Assembly: GCA_013003325.1 (NCBI GenBank)
Contig: JABDJU010000364.1
Coordinates: 1-6,322, forward strand
Direction: 5' to 3'
Origin: Acidimicrobiales bacterium
Lineage (GTDB): Bacteria; Actinomycetota; Acidimicrobiia; Acidimicrobiales; SZUA-35
DNA length: 6,322 nt
The position numbers and the translations under genes are program-made. The notes beneath the pieces were generated by a model. The model was not told where the DNA came from. It saw nothing but the letters and a program-made list of their open reading frames with translations, and ran no database searches. Numbering within the stretch: the stretch's first letter is position 1; each line of letters starts with the position of its first letter. Positions 1 to 5,645 of this stretch are shown here, piece by piece.

Positions 1-611
1 GCCATCGTGAGGGCATCGGTGTAGCGCAGGTCGATTTCGTGCTGACTCGGCGAGTCTTCGTGAAACGAATACTCCACCGGTATGCCCATCGTTTCGAGCA
101 CCGTGATCGTGCGGCGCCTGAGGTCAGACGCCACATCGCTGGTCGTCAGATCAAAAAACGATCCGCTGTCGAGCAGTTCGGGGGCGTGGCTCGGGTCTCC
201 GTCGGCAAAGTAGAAGAACTCCATCTCGGGAGCGGTGAACAGCCCGTATCCCTCGGTCTCGGCCGCCGCCAGATTCCGGCGCAGGATGTGGCGGGGATCG
301 CCGGTGAAGGGGCTGCCGTCGGGGTTGGTGATATCGCAGAACATGCGGGCCGTCGAGCCGCCGTCGGCCCACGGCATCAGCTCGAACGTGGTGGGGTCGG
401 GCTTGGCGATGACGTCCGATTCCTGCACTCGACTGAACCCGTCGATCGCCGAACCGTCGAAGTGCACACCCTCGTCGAAGGCGCTGTCGAGCTCGGCGGG
501 GCTGATGGCGACCGACTTCAGCTGACCCAGCACGTCGGTGAACCACAGGCGGATCAGACGAACGCGTCGTTCTTCGACCGCCTTCAGCACGTAGTCAGAT
601 TGAGGGTTCAT
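1..611 (-). CDS. glnA: Type I glutamine synthetase, GlnA2-like (3' part outside window)
   Basis: Catalyses ATP-dependent amidation of glutamate with ammonia to glutamine in the cytoplasm, as a dodecamer in the type I family. The gene reads leftward and the first 203 codons are present; the rest lies beyond base 1. Residues 1-100 match the N-terminal beta-grasp domain (VRLIRLWFTDVLGQLKSVAI at 17-36, FDGSAIDGFSRVQESD at 51-66, KPDPTTFELMPW at 70-81). The catalytic domain begins with the paired glutamates of PEMEFFYF (128-135) and EDSPSQHEIDL (185-195), both metal-site regions in the family. The wording is closest to the GSI-alpha/GlnA2 group of actinobacteria, recalled from family knowledge. 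Start ATG at 611 is supported by GAGGAG at 620-625, 8 bases upstream. The adenylylation site, if any, is outside the window. It is divergent from glnII. GS identity is very sure; the subclass is less so. Confidence 0.95.
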   Translation of the reverse strand, partial: MNPQSDYVLKAVEERRVRLIRLWFTDVLGQLKSVAISPAELDSAFDEGVHFDGSAIDGFSRVQESDVIAKPDPTTFELMPWADGGSTARMFCDITNPDGSPFTGDPRHILRRNLAAAETEGYGLFTAPEMEFFYFADGDPSHAPELLDSGSFFDLTTSDVASDLRRRTITVLETMGIPVEYSFHEDSPSQHEIDLRYTDALTM

Positions 612-899
612 CGACCAGTCTCCTCGGTTCGCAAAAGGCGCATCGAAGGGTATCGAAGCACGCGCCTGGGCAGCTATTGCCGTGATCGGTTCATTCCAGG
701 GAACAGGCCCGACGCCGTCGCTCTCGGCCTGTCTTAGATCGTTCACACCCCATTAACAATCAGAGATTGTGAACGCGCCGTTCCGACGTTTGACTCAAGG
801 GGCTAGGGAATGGCTGACAGCGCGGTTGGCCACCGAATATCACGTTCGTGTTGGCAGCACTACGCCGAGATCGCATGAACCATGTACCAAGGAGAACCA
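612..899. promoter_or_regulatory. Divergent glnA/glnII intergenic control region
   Basis: This 288-bp gap separates the starts of the two oppositely transcribed glutamine synthetase genes and must hold both promoters. It contains the 741-774 dyad described separately, GTTC and GAAC half-sites at 689-692 and 701-704, and a direct repeat ATCGAAG at 642-648 and 652-658 (10-bp period). TTGACT at 790-795 could be a -35 element for glnII, but no convincing -10 hexamer lies 16-18 bp further on, so no promoter is assigned. No gene is seen in this gap. Confidence 0.7.
741..774. promoter_or_regulatory. Candidate operator: imperfect palindrome plus extra half-site
   Basis: ATTAACAATC (752-761) and GATTGTGAAC (765-774) form a 23-bp imperfect dyad around the centre AGA, with 8 of 10 arm positions complementary and a perfect 6-bp core ACAATC/GATTGT. 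A further GTTCAC at 741-746 stands exactly 11 bp (one helical turn) before the ATTAAC half-site and is the reverse complement of GTGAAC at 769-774. The site is nearly central between the two synthetase starts. The AC-rich half-sites at 11-bp spacing partly resemble the actinobacterial GlnR pattern (GTNAC-n6-GAAAC), but do not match it fully. The regulator is unknown. Confidence 0.5.
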
Positions 900-1913
900 A
901 TGGTCTACAGGGCCGAATACCTCTGGATCGACGGGGCCGAACCAACCCCGGAAATCCGCTCGAAGACGAAGATCCTTCCCGATGGGACCGAGCCCGGCGT
1001 ATGGGGATACGACGGCTCCTCTACCAACCAGGCTCCGGGTGACCGATCCGACATCGTGCTTCAGCCGGTCTTCCAATGCCCCGATCCCATTCGCGGCGGC
1101 GACAACGTGCTGGTGATGTGCGAGACCCTCCACACCGCCGATCAGTCGCCGATTCCCTCGAACACGCGGGCCGTCGCTCGGGAGGCCGAGGACAAATACG
1201 GCGATCAGGACATGTGGTTTGGCCTCGAGCAGGAGTACACACTGCTCGATCCGGTCACCGGTTGGCCCGCAGGCTTCCCCGAGCACGGCTACCCCCGTCC
1301 CCAGGGCCCCTACTACTGCGGCGTCGGCGCGGTGAAGATCTTCGGTCGCGACCTGGTCGAGCGTCACGCCGAGGCGTGCATCCGAGCCGGACTCAAAATC
1401 AGCGGCACCAACGCCGAAGTGATGCCTGGCCAGTGGGAGTTCCAGATCGGCCCGGCCGGCACGGTCGAGGTCGGCGACCACCTCTGGATCGCTCGGTACC
1501 TGCTGTATCGACTGGCCGAGGACGAAGACCTCGAGGTGAGCCTCGAAGCCAAGCCCATGAAGGGCGACTGGAACGGTGCCGGCATGCACACCAACTTCTC
1601 GACCGGCAAGATGCGAGAAGACTACGACGCCATCATCGCCGCCTGTGAAGCCCTCGGGCAGCCGGGCAAGCCCGAAGAGCACCTCGCCGCGTATGGCGTC
1701 GGGATCGAGGATCGTCTCACCGGTGCGCACGAGACGCAGCGGTTCGATCAGTTCAGCTACGGCGTATCCGACCGCGGTGCGTCGATCCGAATCCCGTGGC
1801 AGGTCGCTCACGACAAGAAGGGCTACATCGAAGATCGTCGCCCGAACGCAAACGCTGATCCCTACCTGGTGTCGGCGGTCATGACCAACACCGTCGGCGC
1901 CGTCCTGACATAG
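900..1913 (+). CDS. glnII: Type II glutamine synthetase
   Basis: Cytoplasmic glutamine synthetase of the eukaryote-like type II family, making glutamine from glutamate, ammonia and ATP. Type II enzymes are not controlled by the GlnE adenylylation that regulates some type I enzymes. The protein is 337 residues, full length for the family. Motifs in order: WGYDGSSTNQA (35-45), FGLEQEY with E110 and E112 (107-113), GPYYCGVGA (136-144), GTNAEVMPGQWEFQIGP (169-185), KPMKGDWNGAGMHTNFST (218-235) around the ATP/glutamate site, RFDQFSYGVSDRGASIRIP (281-299) and EDRRPNANADPY (311-322). ATG at 900 is chosen over an in-frame ATG at 882 because AGGAG (890-894) sits 5 bases before it and would lie inside the longer version. 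The gene is divergent from the type I gene and followed by a hairpin terminator. Identification is very secure. Confidence 0.97.
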   Translation: MVYRAEYLWIDGAEPTPEIRSKTKILPDGTEPGVWGYDGSSTNQAPGDRSDIVLQPVFQCPDPIRGGDNVLVMCETLHTADQSPIPSNTRAVAREAEDKYGDQDMWFGLEQEYTLLDPVTGWPAGFPEHGYPRPQGPYYCGVGAVKIFGRDLVERHAEACIRAGLKISGTNAEVMPGQWEFQIGPAGTVEVGDHLWIARYLLYRLAEDEDLEVSLEAKPMKGDWNGAGMHTNFSTGKMREDYDAIIAACEALGQPGKPEEHLAAYGVGIEDRLTGAHETQRFDQFSYGVSDRGASIRIPWQVAHDKKGYIEDRRPNANADPYLVSAVMTNTVGAVLT

Positions 1914-1934
1914 GGAAGTTCTCTCCCCAAAAAC

Positions 1935-1966
1935 ACGGGCGTCGGGCCGCAGGGCTCGGCGCCCGT
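1935..1966. terminator. Bidirectional terminator between glnII and selC
   Basis: ACGGGCGTC (1935-1943) pairs with GGCGCCCGT (1958-1966) as a 9-bp stem with one G-U pair and a 14-base loop. Rightward it is followed by TTGGGTTG, a weak U tract suited to ending glnII, 21 bases after its stop. Leftward it is followed by GTTTTTGGGG, a better U tract, beginning 8 bases past the encoded CCA end of selC. The A-rich left flank and T-containing right flank make it a shared, tail-to-tail terminator. Confidence 0.8.
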
Positions 1967-1974
1967 TTGGGTTG

Positions 1975-2070
1975 TGGCGGAGGTGGACGGGAATCGAACC
2001 CGCCTGACGAGGATCACCCGTCACACCCGCTTTGAAGGCGGGGGCGCCCACCAGGTACGCAGACACCTCC
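1975..2070 (-). tRNA. selC: tRNA-Sec (anticodon UCA)
   Basis: Selenocysteine tRNA: charged with serine, converted to selenocysteinyl-tRNA by SelA, and delivered by SelB to UGA codons. The 96-nt gene includes an encoded 3' CCA (1975-1977) and discriminator G (1978). The 7-base anticodon loop CTTCAAA (2031-2037) carries TCA at 2033-2035, closed by CCCGC/GCGGG. The D arm is long (GCGTAC, loop CTGGT, GGGCGC), and there is a long variable arm with TGACGGG against CCTCGTCA, both hallmarks of tRNA-Sec. The T loop is TTCGATT. The acceptor stem has 7 Watson-Crick pairs (GGAGGTG/CACCTCC). The eighth position is U opposite C, while the T stem can extend to 6 pairs. A UCA anticodon could also suggest a UGA suppressor, but the overall fold fits selC. 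No other sel gene is adjacent. Confidence 0.95.
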
Positions 2071-2284
2071 ACCACGGACGATACGGGCTTCGTGTCGGTC
2101 TCCCTTGGCTGCCAGCCGGATATGCATGCAGTTGATATGCGGTGGATTTCTTCAAATTCGGTTATCTACGTTTCATTGAGCGTGCCGTCTGGGTAGTGTC
2201 GGCATCCCAAGCCATCGCTTGTCGCAGTCGTAGGGCTGCCGCGGTCGCCTCGCTGCGACACCACATGGCCCTTTGGAGATGCGC
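2071..2284. promoter_or_regulatory. Divergent selC / tad operon leader region
   Basis: This 214-bp gap between the 5' end of selC and the first tad gene must supply both promoters. It has a direct repeat GATATGC at 2119-2125 and 2134-2140, a self-complementary octamer TGCATGCA at 2123-2130, an AT-richer stretch around 2140-2170, and a large inverted repeat at 2211-2269 just before the tadZ ribosome binding site. TTGATA at 2132-2137 is a possible -35 toward tad, but the expected -10 position (AATTCG) is poor. No gene is seen. Confidence 0.5.
2211..2269 (+). repeat. Inverted repeat / potential 5'-leader hairpin of tad mRNA
   Basis: TGTCGCAG (2220-2227) is perfectly complementary to CTGCGACA (2253-2260). 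Outside a symmetric 4x4 internal loop (CGCT against CCAC), GCCAT (2211-2215) pairs with ATGGC (2265-2269). The 25-base apical loop is GC-rich and can fold further. The structure ends 6 bases before the GGAG ribosome binding site of tadZ, so it may influence translation or act as a DNA operator. It matches no riboswitch family that I recognise. Confidence 0.5.
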
Positions 2285-2935
2285 ATGCCCGCTGGTCGTG
2301 CCCGCTGGCTCACGTTCTATTCCGCCAAGGGCGGGGTCGGCACTTCGGTCGTCGCCGCGACCACCGCTCTGCTCGGGTCGGCCCAGACCGACACCTTGCT
2401 GGTCGATCTCGCCGGCGATCAACCCCAGATCCTCGGGATCTCCACCCCGTCGGCCACCCTCACCGACTGGTTCGGGGCCGACGCACCCCATCCCGACGCT
2501 CTGGCACGCGACGCCGATCGGGTGTCTGACCGATTGTCGGTACTCACCGTTGCCCGCACCGGTTGCCTTCCCCGCCCCGACCGGCTTCGCGCCCTCGCCC
2601 AGCTCCTGAGTTGCGAGCCCCGCACCGTGGTGGTCGATCTTGGCCGCATGGGCCAGGCCGGTGTCCCGTTGATCCACTCCGCGGATCGGAGCCTGCTGGT
2701 CACCCGGCCGTGCTATCTCGCAGTACACGCCGCCATGGCCGGGCCGGTCCCCGATGGGGTCGTACTCGTTGCCGAGCGGGGTCGGCCGCTGCGGGGAGCC
2801 GACATAGAAGCTGCGCTGGGCGTCCCTGTCGTTGTCGAGATCGCCGCCGATCCGGCCGTGGCCAGGGCGGTCGACGCCGGCGTTCTCAAAGGGCGGATCC
2901 CGCGGTCGCTGCGTCGCCTGGAGGAGCTGTGGTGA
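2285..2935 (+). CDS. tadZ: TadZ/CpaE-like ParA-family protein, degenerate P-loop
   Basis: Probable pilus localisation factor of the TadZ/CpaE (Ssd-like) branch of the ParA/MinD family, 216 residues, cytoplasmic and first in the operon. ATG at 2285 is chosen because GGAG (2275-2278) lies 6 bases before it; TTG at 2273 and ATG at 2279 are in frame but overlap or crowd that site. The P-loop region reads FYSAKGGVGTSVVAA (11-25): the signature lysine K15 of the deviant Walker A motif is present, but the invariant second lysine is T20. LLVDLAGDQPQIL (38-50) and VVVDLGR (115-121, D118) match the switch and Walker B strands. No N-terminal receiver-like domain is present, unlike CpaE of Caulobacter. 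Reduced or absent ATPase activity is inferred; pseudo-ATPase TadZ proteins are known. Its stop overlaps the tadA start. Confidence 0.82.
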   Translation: MPAGRARWLTFYSAKGGVGTSVVAATTALLGSAQTDTLLVDLAGDQPQILGISTPSATLTDWFGADAPHPDALARDADRVSDRLSVLTVARTGCLPRPDRLRALAQLLSCEPRTVVVDLGRMGQAGVPLIHSADRSLLVTRPCYLAVHAAMAGPVPDGVVLVAERGRPLRGADIEAALGVPVVVEIAADPAVARAVDAGVLKGRIPRSLRRLEELW

Positions 2936-3960
2936 GCGCACGCCCTCACGACCAACTTCGTCGGTGGTTGATCGAGGACGGAGACCTCAGCCCGGCCGAA
3001 CTCGTCGAGCGGCTGCGATCATCGGCTCCCGGGACCAGCGCCGCCGACGCCGGCCGCCGGGTGCAACAGACGCTCGAGCGGATCGACGGCTTCGGTGCTC
3101 TGACTCCGCTGCTGGCCAGCGAAGAGGTCAACGACATCTGTATCAACGGTCCCGGCGAGGTGCTGGTCGACGTCGAGGGAGCGTGGCATTCGAGCGGCAT
3201 CACTCTCACCGAGGTCGATCTCGATCTGCTGGTCGAGCGTCTGCTTGCGCCGAGCGGACGTCGACTCGACCGCCTCCATCCCACCGTCGACGCTCGCCTG
3301 GCAGATGGCAGTCGCCTCCATGTCGCCATTTCCCCGGTTGCCCCTCAGGGCCCGCTGGTCACCATCCGCCGCTTCCCCCGCCGGGTCATCGAACTCGAAC
3401 GCTTCGGTGATGCGGCCACGGCCCGACGGCTTCGCGCCGCGCTCGCCGACCGCCTGAACATCGTGGTCTCCGGAGCGACCGGAGCCGGCAAGACATCGTT
3501 GATCTCCGCTCTCGTCGATGAGCTACCAGCCGACGAACGCCTCGTCGTGATCGAAGACACCGCCGAGCTGCAGCTGAATTCGATGTCGGCGGTTCGGCTC
3601 GAGGCCCAGCCCGCACTCGGGGAGCTCCACCAGCCGGTCACGCTGAGAGACTTGGTGAGAAACGCCCTCCGGATGCGGCCCGACCGGATGGTCGTCGGCG
3701 AGGTTCGGGGACCCGAAGCGCTCGATCTACTGGTCGCGCTGAACTCGGGGCACCGGGGAGCTTTGGCCACCTGCCACGGCATCGGCGGGGGTGCAGTGCT
3801 CGACCGCCTGGCGGTGCTGGCCCAGCTCGATTCCACCGCCGCTCCGTCGGCGATTGAGGCCATGATCCACTCCGGTGTCGATCTGGTCGCCCACGTCTCG
3901 AGAGAGGGACCCGACCGGATGGTCACCTTCTTGGATATCTCCGACTGGAATGGATCGTGA
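2932..3960 (+). CDS. tadA: TadA/CpaF-family secretion ATPase of the Flp pilus
   Basis: Cytoplasmic hexameric ATPase of the type II/IV secretion superfamily that powers assembly of Flp pili through TadB/TadC. It has 342 residues. The N-terminal domain (about 1-150) contains EEVNDICINGPGEVLVD (64-80) and TIRRFPRR (144-151), typical of CpaF proteins. The ATPase core has Walker A GATGAGKTS (181-189), Asp box VVIEDTAEL (205-213), Walker B MVVGEVRG (253-260) and His box GALATCHG (276-283, H282), so all catalytic motifs are intact. GTG at 2932 overlaps the tadZ stop by 4 bases (GTGA) and follows GAGGAG (2921-2926) by 5 bases; an in-frame GTG at 2929 is the alternative. The open frame extends upstream into tadZ, but that part is out-of-frame noise. 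The stop again overlaps the next start, implying translational coupling. Very secure family assignment. Confidence 0.95.
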   Translation: MSARPHDQLRRWLIEDGDLSPAELVERLRSSAPGTSAADAGRRVQQTLERIDGFGALTPLLASEEVNDICINGPGEVLVDVEGAWHSSGITLTEVDLDLLVERLLAPSGRRLDRLHPTVDARLADGSRLHVAISPVAPQGPLVTIRRFPRRVIELERFGDAATARRLRAALADRLNIVVSGATGAGKTSLISALVDELPADERLVVIEDTAELQLNSMSAVRLEAQPALGELHQPVTLRDLVRNALRMRPDRMVVGEVRGPEALDLLVALNSGHRGALATCHGIGGGAVLDRLAVLAQLDSTAAPSAIEAMIHSGVDLVAHVSREGPDRMVTFLDISDWNGS

Positions 3961-4715
3961 CCGGGTACGGAGTCGCCGCGATGAGCGCTCTCGCCGCTTT
4001 TCTCGTTGCCGACCGGCGGGTCGAACCGGACCGACATGCTCGACCGCGGTCAGCGCTGCCACTTCTAGTTTCTCTCATCGCGGTGGTCGCCCTAGCAGTT
4101 GCGGTGATGGCCCAGCACGCGCTCCTGGCGGTAGCCGTCGGCCCATTGGCAACCGGGTTAGCTCGTTCGATCGCTCGGTCTGAACGAAGCCACAGGATGG
4201 CCTTGGCCCGGCACCGCAGGGTGCCGGCCGCGGTCGAGGTGCTGGCTCGGTTACTGGCCACCGGCATGCCTGTGAGCGGGGCGCTCGGTGCACTGTCGCC
4301 TGAGCAGGTCGAGATGCTCGGCCTCACTCGCGTCATCGCCCGGATTCACGGCGGCGAGCGGCTGTCGGATGTGCTGTCTGAGTTCGAGGGGCTGGTGCCA
4401 GCGGCGCTGCTGGCTGCCGAACTGTCCGGCGGGAACGCGTCGGCGCCGATGGAACGATTGTCCTACCGGCTGCGATGGGCGGCCCTCGACGGCCGCACGG
4501 CGCAGTCGTTGTCAGGGCAGCAGCTGGCGTCGGCTGCGGTCATGGCGTTCTTCCCGGTGGTCGTCGCCGTGCTCTACGGCCTCAGCGACCGTAGAGCGGC
4601 CGAGTTCTATCTCCACACGTGGTGGGGGACGGTCTCGGTCGCAGCATCCCTGACCCTGTCGTATCTCGGATGGGCCTGGATGAGGTACCTCACCCGCGCT
4701 CGGGTGCCGTCATGA
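3957..4715 (+). CDS. tadB: TadB-like type II secretion F-domain membrane protein
   Basis: Inner-membrane platform protein on which the TadA ATPase is thought to act; 252 residues. GTG at 3957 overlaps the tadA stop by 4 bases. Visible layout: N-terminal hydrophobic stretch (about 34-69, probably one or two membrane spans), a cytoplasmic T2SSF-type helical domain (about 75-185) with VPAAVEVLARLLATGMPVSGAL at its start and a later AAELSGGNASAPMERLSYRLR segment (153-173), then two C-terminal spans (about 190-208 and 223-242). It is shorter than typical TadB proteins of Proteobacteria, as is common in actinobacterial loci. Sequence conservation is low, so the call rests on topology plus position between tadA and a second F-domain protein. 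The tadB/tadC labels follow gene order. Confidence 0.85.
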   Translation: MTGYGVAAMSALAAFLVADRRVEPDRHARPRSALPLLVSLIAVVALAVAVMAQHALLAVAVGPLATGLARSIARSERSHRMALARHRRVPAAVEVLARLLATGMPVSGALGALSPEQVEMLGLTRVIARIHGGERLSDVLSEFEGLVPAALLAAELSGGNASAPMERLSYRLRWAALDGRTAQSLSGQQLASAAVMAFFPVVVAVLYGLSDRRAAEFYLHTWWGTVSVAASLTLSYLGWAWMRYLTRARVPS

Positions 4716-5383
4716 TGGCTCTGGCCCTCGGCGTCATCGCAGGCACGGTTCCCTGGCTGTGGACAATCAAAGGGTCCGAACCGGTCGTGCGATCTCCTCG
4801 ACCGAGACGGTCCTTGTCGGCTGCGGTTCCTCTCCTCTTCGCCGCACTCGGGTGGCCGGTGATCGCGGTCGCCTGTGGCGTCGCGATCGTGGCGGTGCCA
4901 CCCCTTCGGCGTCGTGCGATCGCAGTCCACCGCCGACGAATGCAGGTCGCCGCTGTTCCCGACACCCTCGAGGTCCTCGCGATCGGGGTGAGCGTCGGCA
5001 TGACGCTGGAGCTGCTGGTCGACTTCGCCACCCGCTGCGCGCCGAGTGCCACCAGACCGTGGTTCCGGCACGCTCAGCGATCGTTGGCCGTAGGCCATGG
5101 CCGCCGAACCGTGCTCGCCGCACTGGCCGACGAGGGGGGACCGGAGATGGCTTCGGTCGCCGAGGTCTTGATCTCGTCGGATCGAGATGGTGCGCCGGTG
5201 GCGCTGGTGCTCGACCGGCTTGCCGTCGAGGCGAACCGACTCAACCGGCTGGCGGCCGAGGAACGAGCTCGGCGCATCCCGGTCCTGATGCTGGCCCCGC
5301 TCAGCCTGTGCAGCCTCCCGGCGGTGATGATCGGAACTTTGTTTCCGTTCGTCTTGCTGTCGTTCGGCCAGACCTCGTTCTGA
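4712..5383 (+). CDS. tadC: TadC-like type II secretion F-domain membrane protein
   Basis: Second inner-membrane platform protein of the Flp pilus machine, expected to pair with TadB; 223 residues. ATG at 4712 overlaps the tadB stop by 4 bases (ATGA), so it is chosen over an in-frame start at 4619 inside tadB. A second ATG at 4715 follows directly. Hydrophobic segments: 1-18, about 38-64, and C-terminal 189-219. The soluble F domain (about 70-185) contains VPDTLEVLAIGVSVGMTLE (82-100), and the segment EVLISSDRDGAPVALVLDRLAVEANRLNRLAAEERARRIPVLM, spread over 151-193, resembles the conserved end of TadC proteins. The stop codon lies inside a small inverted repeat (5371-5387) and 55 bp separate the gene from flp, the only real gap inside the operon. 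Confidence 0.87.
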   Translation: MMALALGVIAGTVPWLWTIKGSEPVVRSPRPRRSLSAAVPLLFAALGWPVIAVACGVAIVAVPPLRRRAIAVHRRRMQVAAVPDTLEVLAIGVSVGMTLELLVDFATRCAPSATRPWFRHAQRSLAVGHGRRTVLAALADEGGPEMASVAEVLISSDRDGAPVALVLDRLAVEANRLNRLAAEERARRIPVLMLAPLSLCSLPAVMIGTLFPFVLLSFGQTSF

Positions 5384-5410
5384 GGTCGGGCCCTTGCGGT
5401 CCGAGACCGC
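5371..5410 (+). repeat. Two tandem hairpins between tadC and flp
   Basis: GACCTC (5371-5376) and GAGGTC (5382-5387) form a 6-bp stem with a 5-base loop that includes the tadC stop. GCGGTC (5396-5401) and GACCGC (5405-5410) form another 6-bp stem closed by CGA. Neither is followed by a U tract, so a classical terminator is unlikely. They sit exactly between the low-abundance machine genes and the pilin genes and could mark an mRNA processing or stability site. Confidence 0.55.
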
Positions 5411-5438
5411 CACCATCCATTCCTGAAAGGACAGCGTC

Positions 5439-5645
5439 ATGCTCTTCATCAATCTTCTCCTCCTCTACTGCCCCACCCGTTTCGCGGTGCCAGCGAACCG
5501 CCGCGGCCAGGCGACCGTCGAATACGTCGTGGTCGTGTTGGCGGCGTCGCTGCTTGCCGGCCTGTTCATCCGTTGGGTGAACGGCACCGGCAAAATCGGC
5601 GAGCTCCTCGATCGGGTGATCGACACCGTTATCGGCAGCATCTGA
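5439..5645 (+). CDS. flp: Flp-type prepilin (major pilin candidate)
   Basis: Small type IVb prepilin, 68 residues, the likely pilus subunit. The processing motif is RRG|QATVEY: G23 at -1, E28 at +5 and Y29 at +6 fit prepilin peptidase cleavage, giving a 45-residue mature protein. The mature chain begins with the hydrophobic helix VVVVLAASLLAGLF and ends with an amphipathic tail (LLDRVIDTVIGSI), like short Flp/DUF4244-type pilins in actinobacterial tad loci. ATG at 5439 is supported by AAAGGA (5426-5431), 7 bases upstream. The resulting 23-residue leader is oddly hydrophobic at its front (MLFINLLLLYC). An in-frame GTG at 5487 would give the 7-residue leader MPANRRG, similar to the leader of the next gene, but it lacks a ribosome binding site. 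The stop overlaps the tadE start by one base. Confidence 0.88.
   Translation: MLFINLLLLYCPTRFAVPANRRGQATVEYVVVVLAASLLAGLFIRWVNGTGKIGELLDRVIDTVIGSI

Noticed and set aside
39..737. Plus-strand frame of 232 codons opposite the type I synthetase
   Set aside because: It is the antisense shadow of a clear glutamine synthetase reading frame with ribosome binding site and family motifs, and runs on into the regulatory region.
790..818. TTGACT as -35 element of a glnII promoter
   Set aside because: No hexamer resembling TATAAT or TANNNT stands 16-18 bp downstream, so a promoter call is not supported.
1975..2070. Reading the tRNA as a UGA suppressor or tRNA-Trp variant
   Set aside because: The long variable arm, elongated D stem and 96-nt length fit tRNA-Sec and not a standard elongator tRNA.
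840..2075. Long minus-strand open frame (411 codons) opposite glnII
   Set aside because: It runs antisense to the well-conserved glnII, through the terminator and selC. Long antisense frames are common in GC-rich genes and it shows no recognisable motif.
2563..2931. Upstream extension of the tadA frame inside tadZ
   Set aside because: Arginine/proline-rich out-of-frame translation of tadZ. The GTG at 2932 with GAGGAG and the stop overlap give a natural start.
4607..5452. Minus-strand frame of 281 codons opposite tadB/tadC
   Set aside because: Low-complexity, charged composition, antisense to coupled membrane protein genes that fit the operon; no motif seen.
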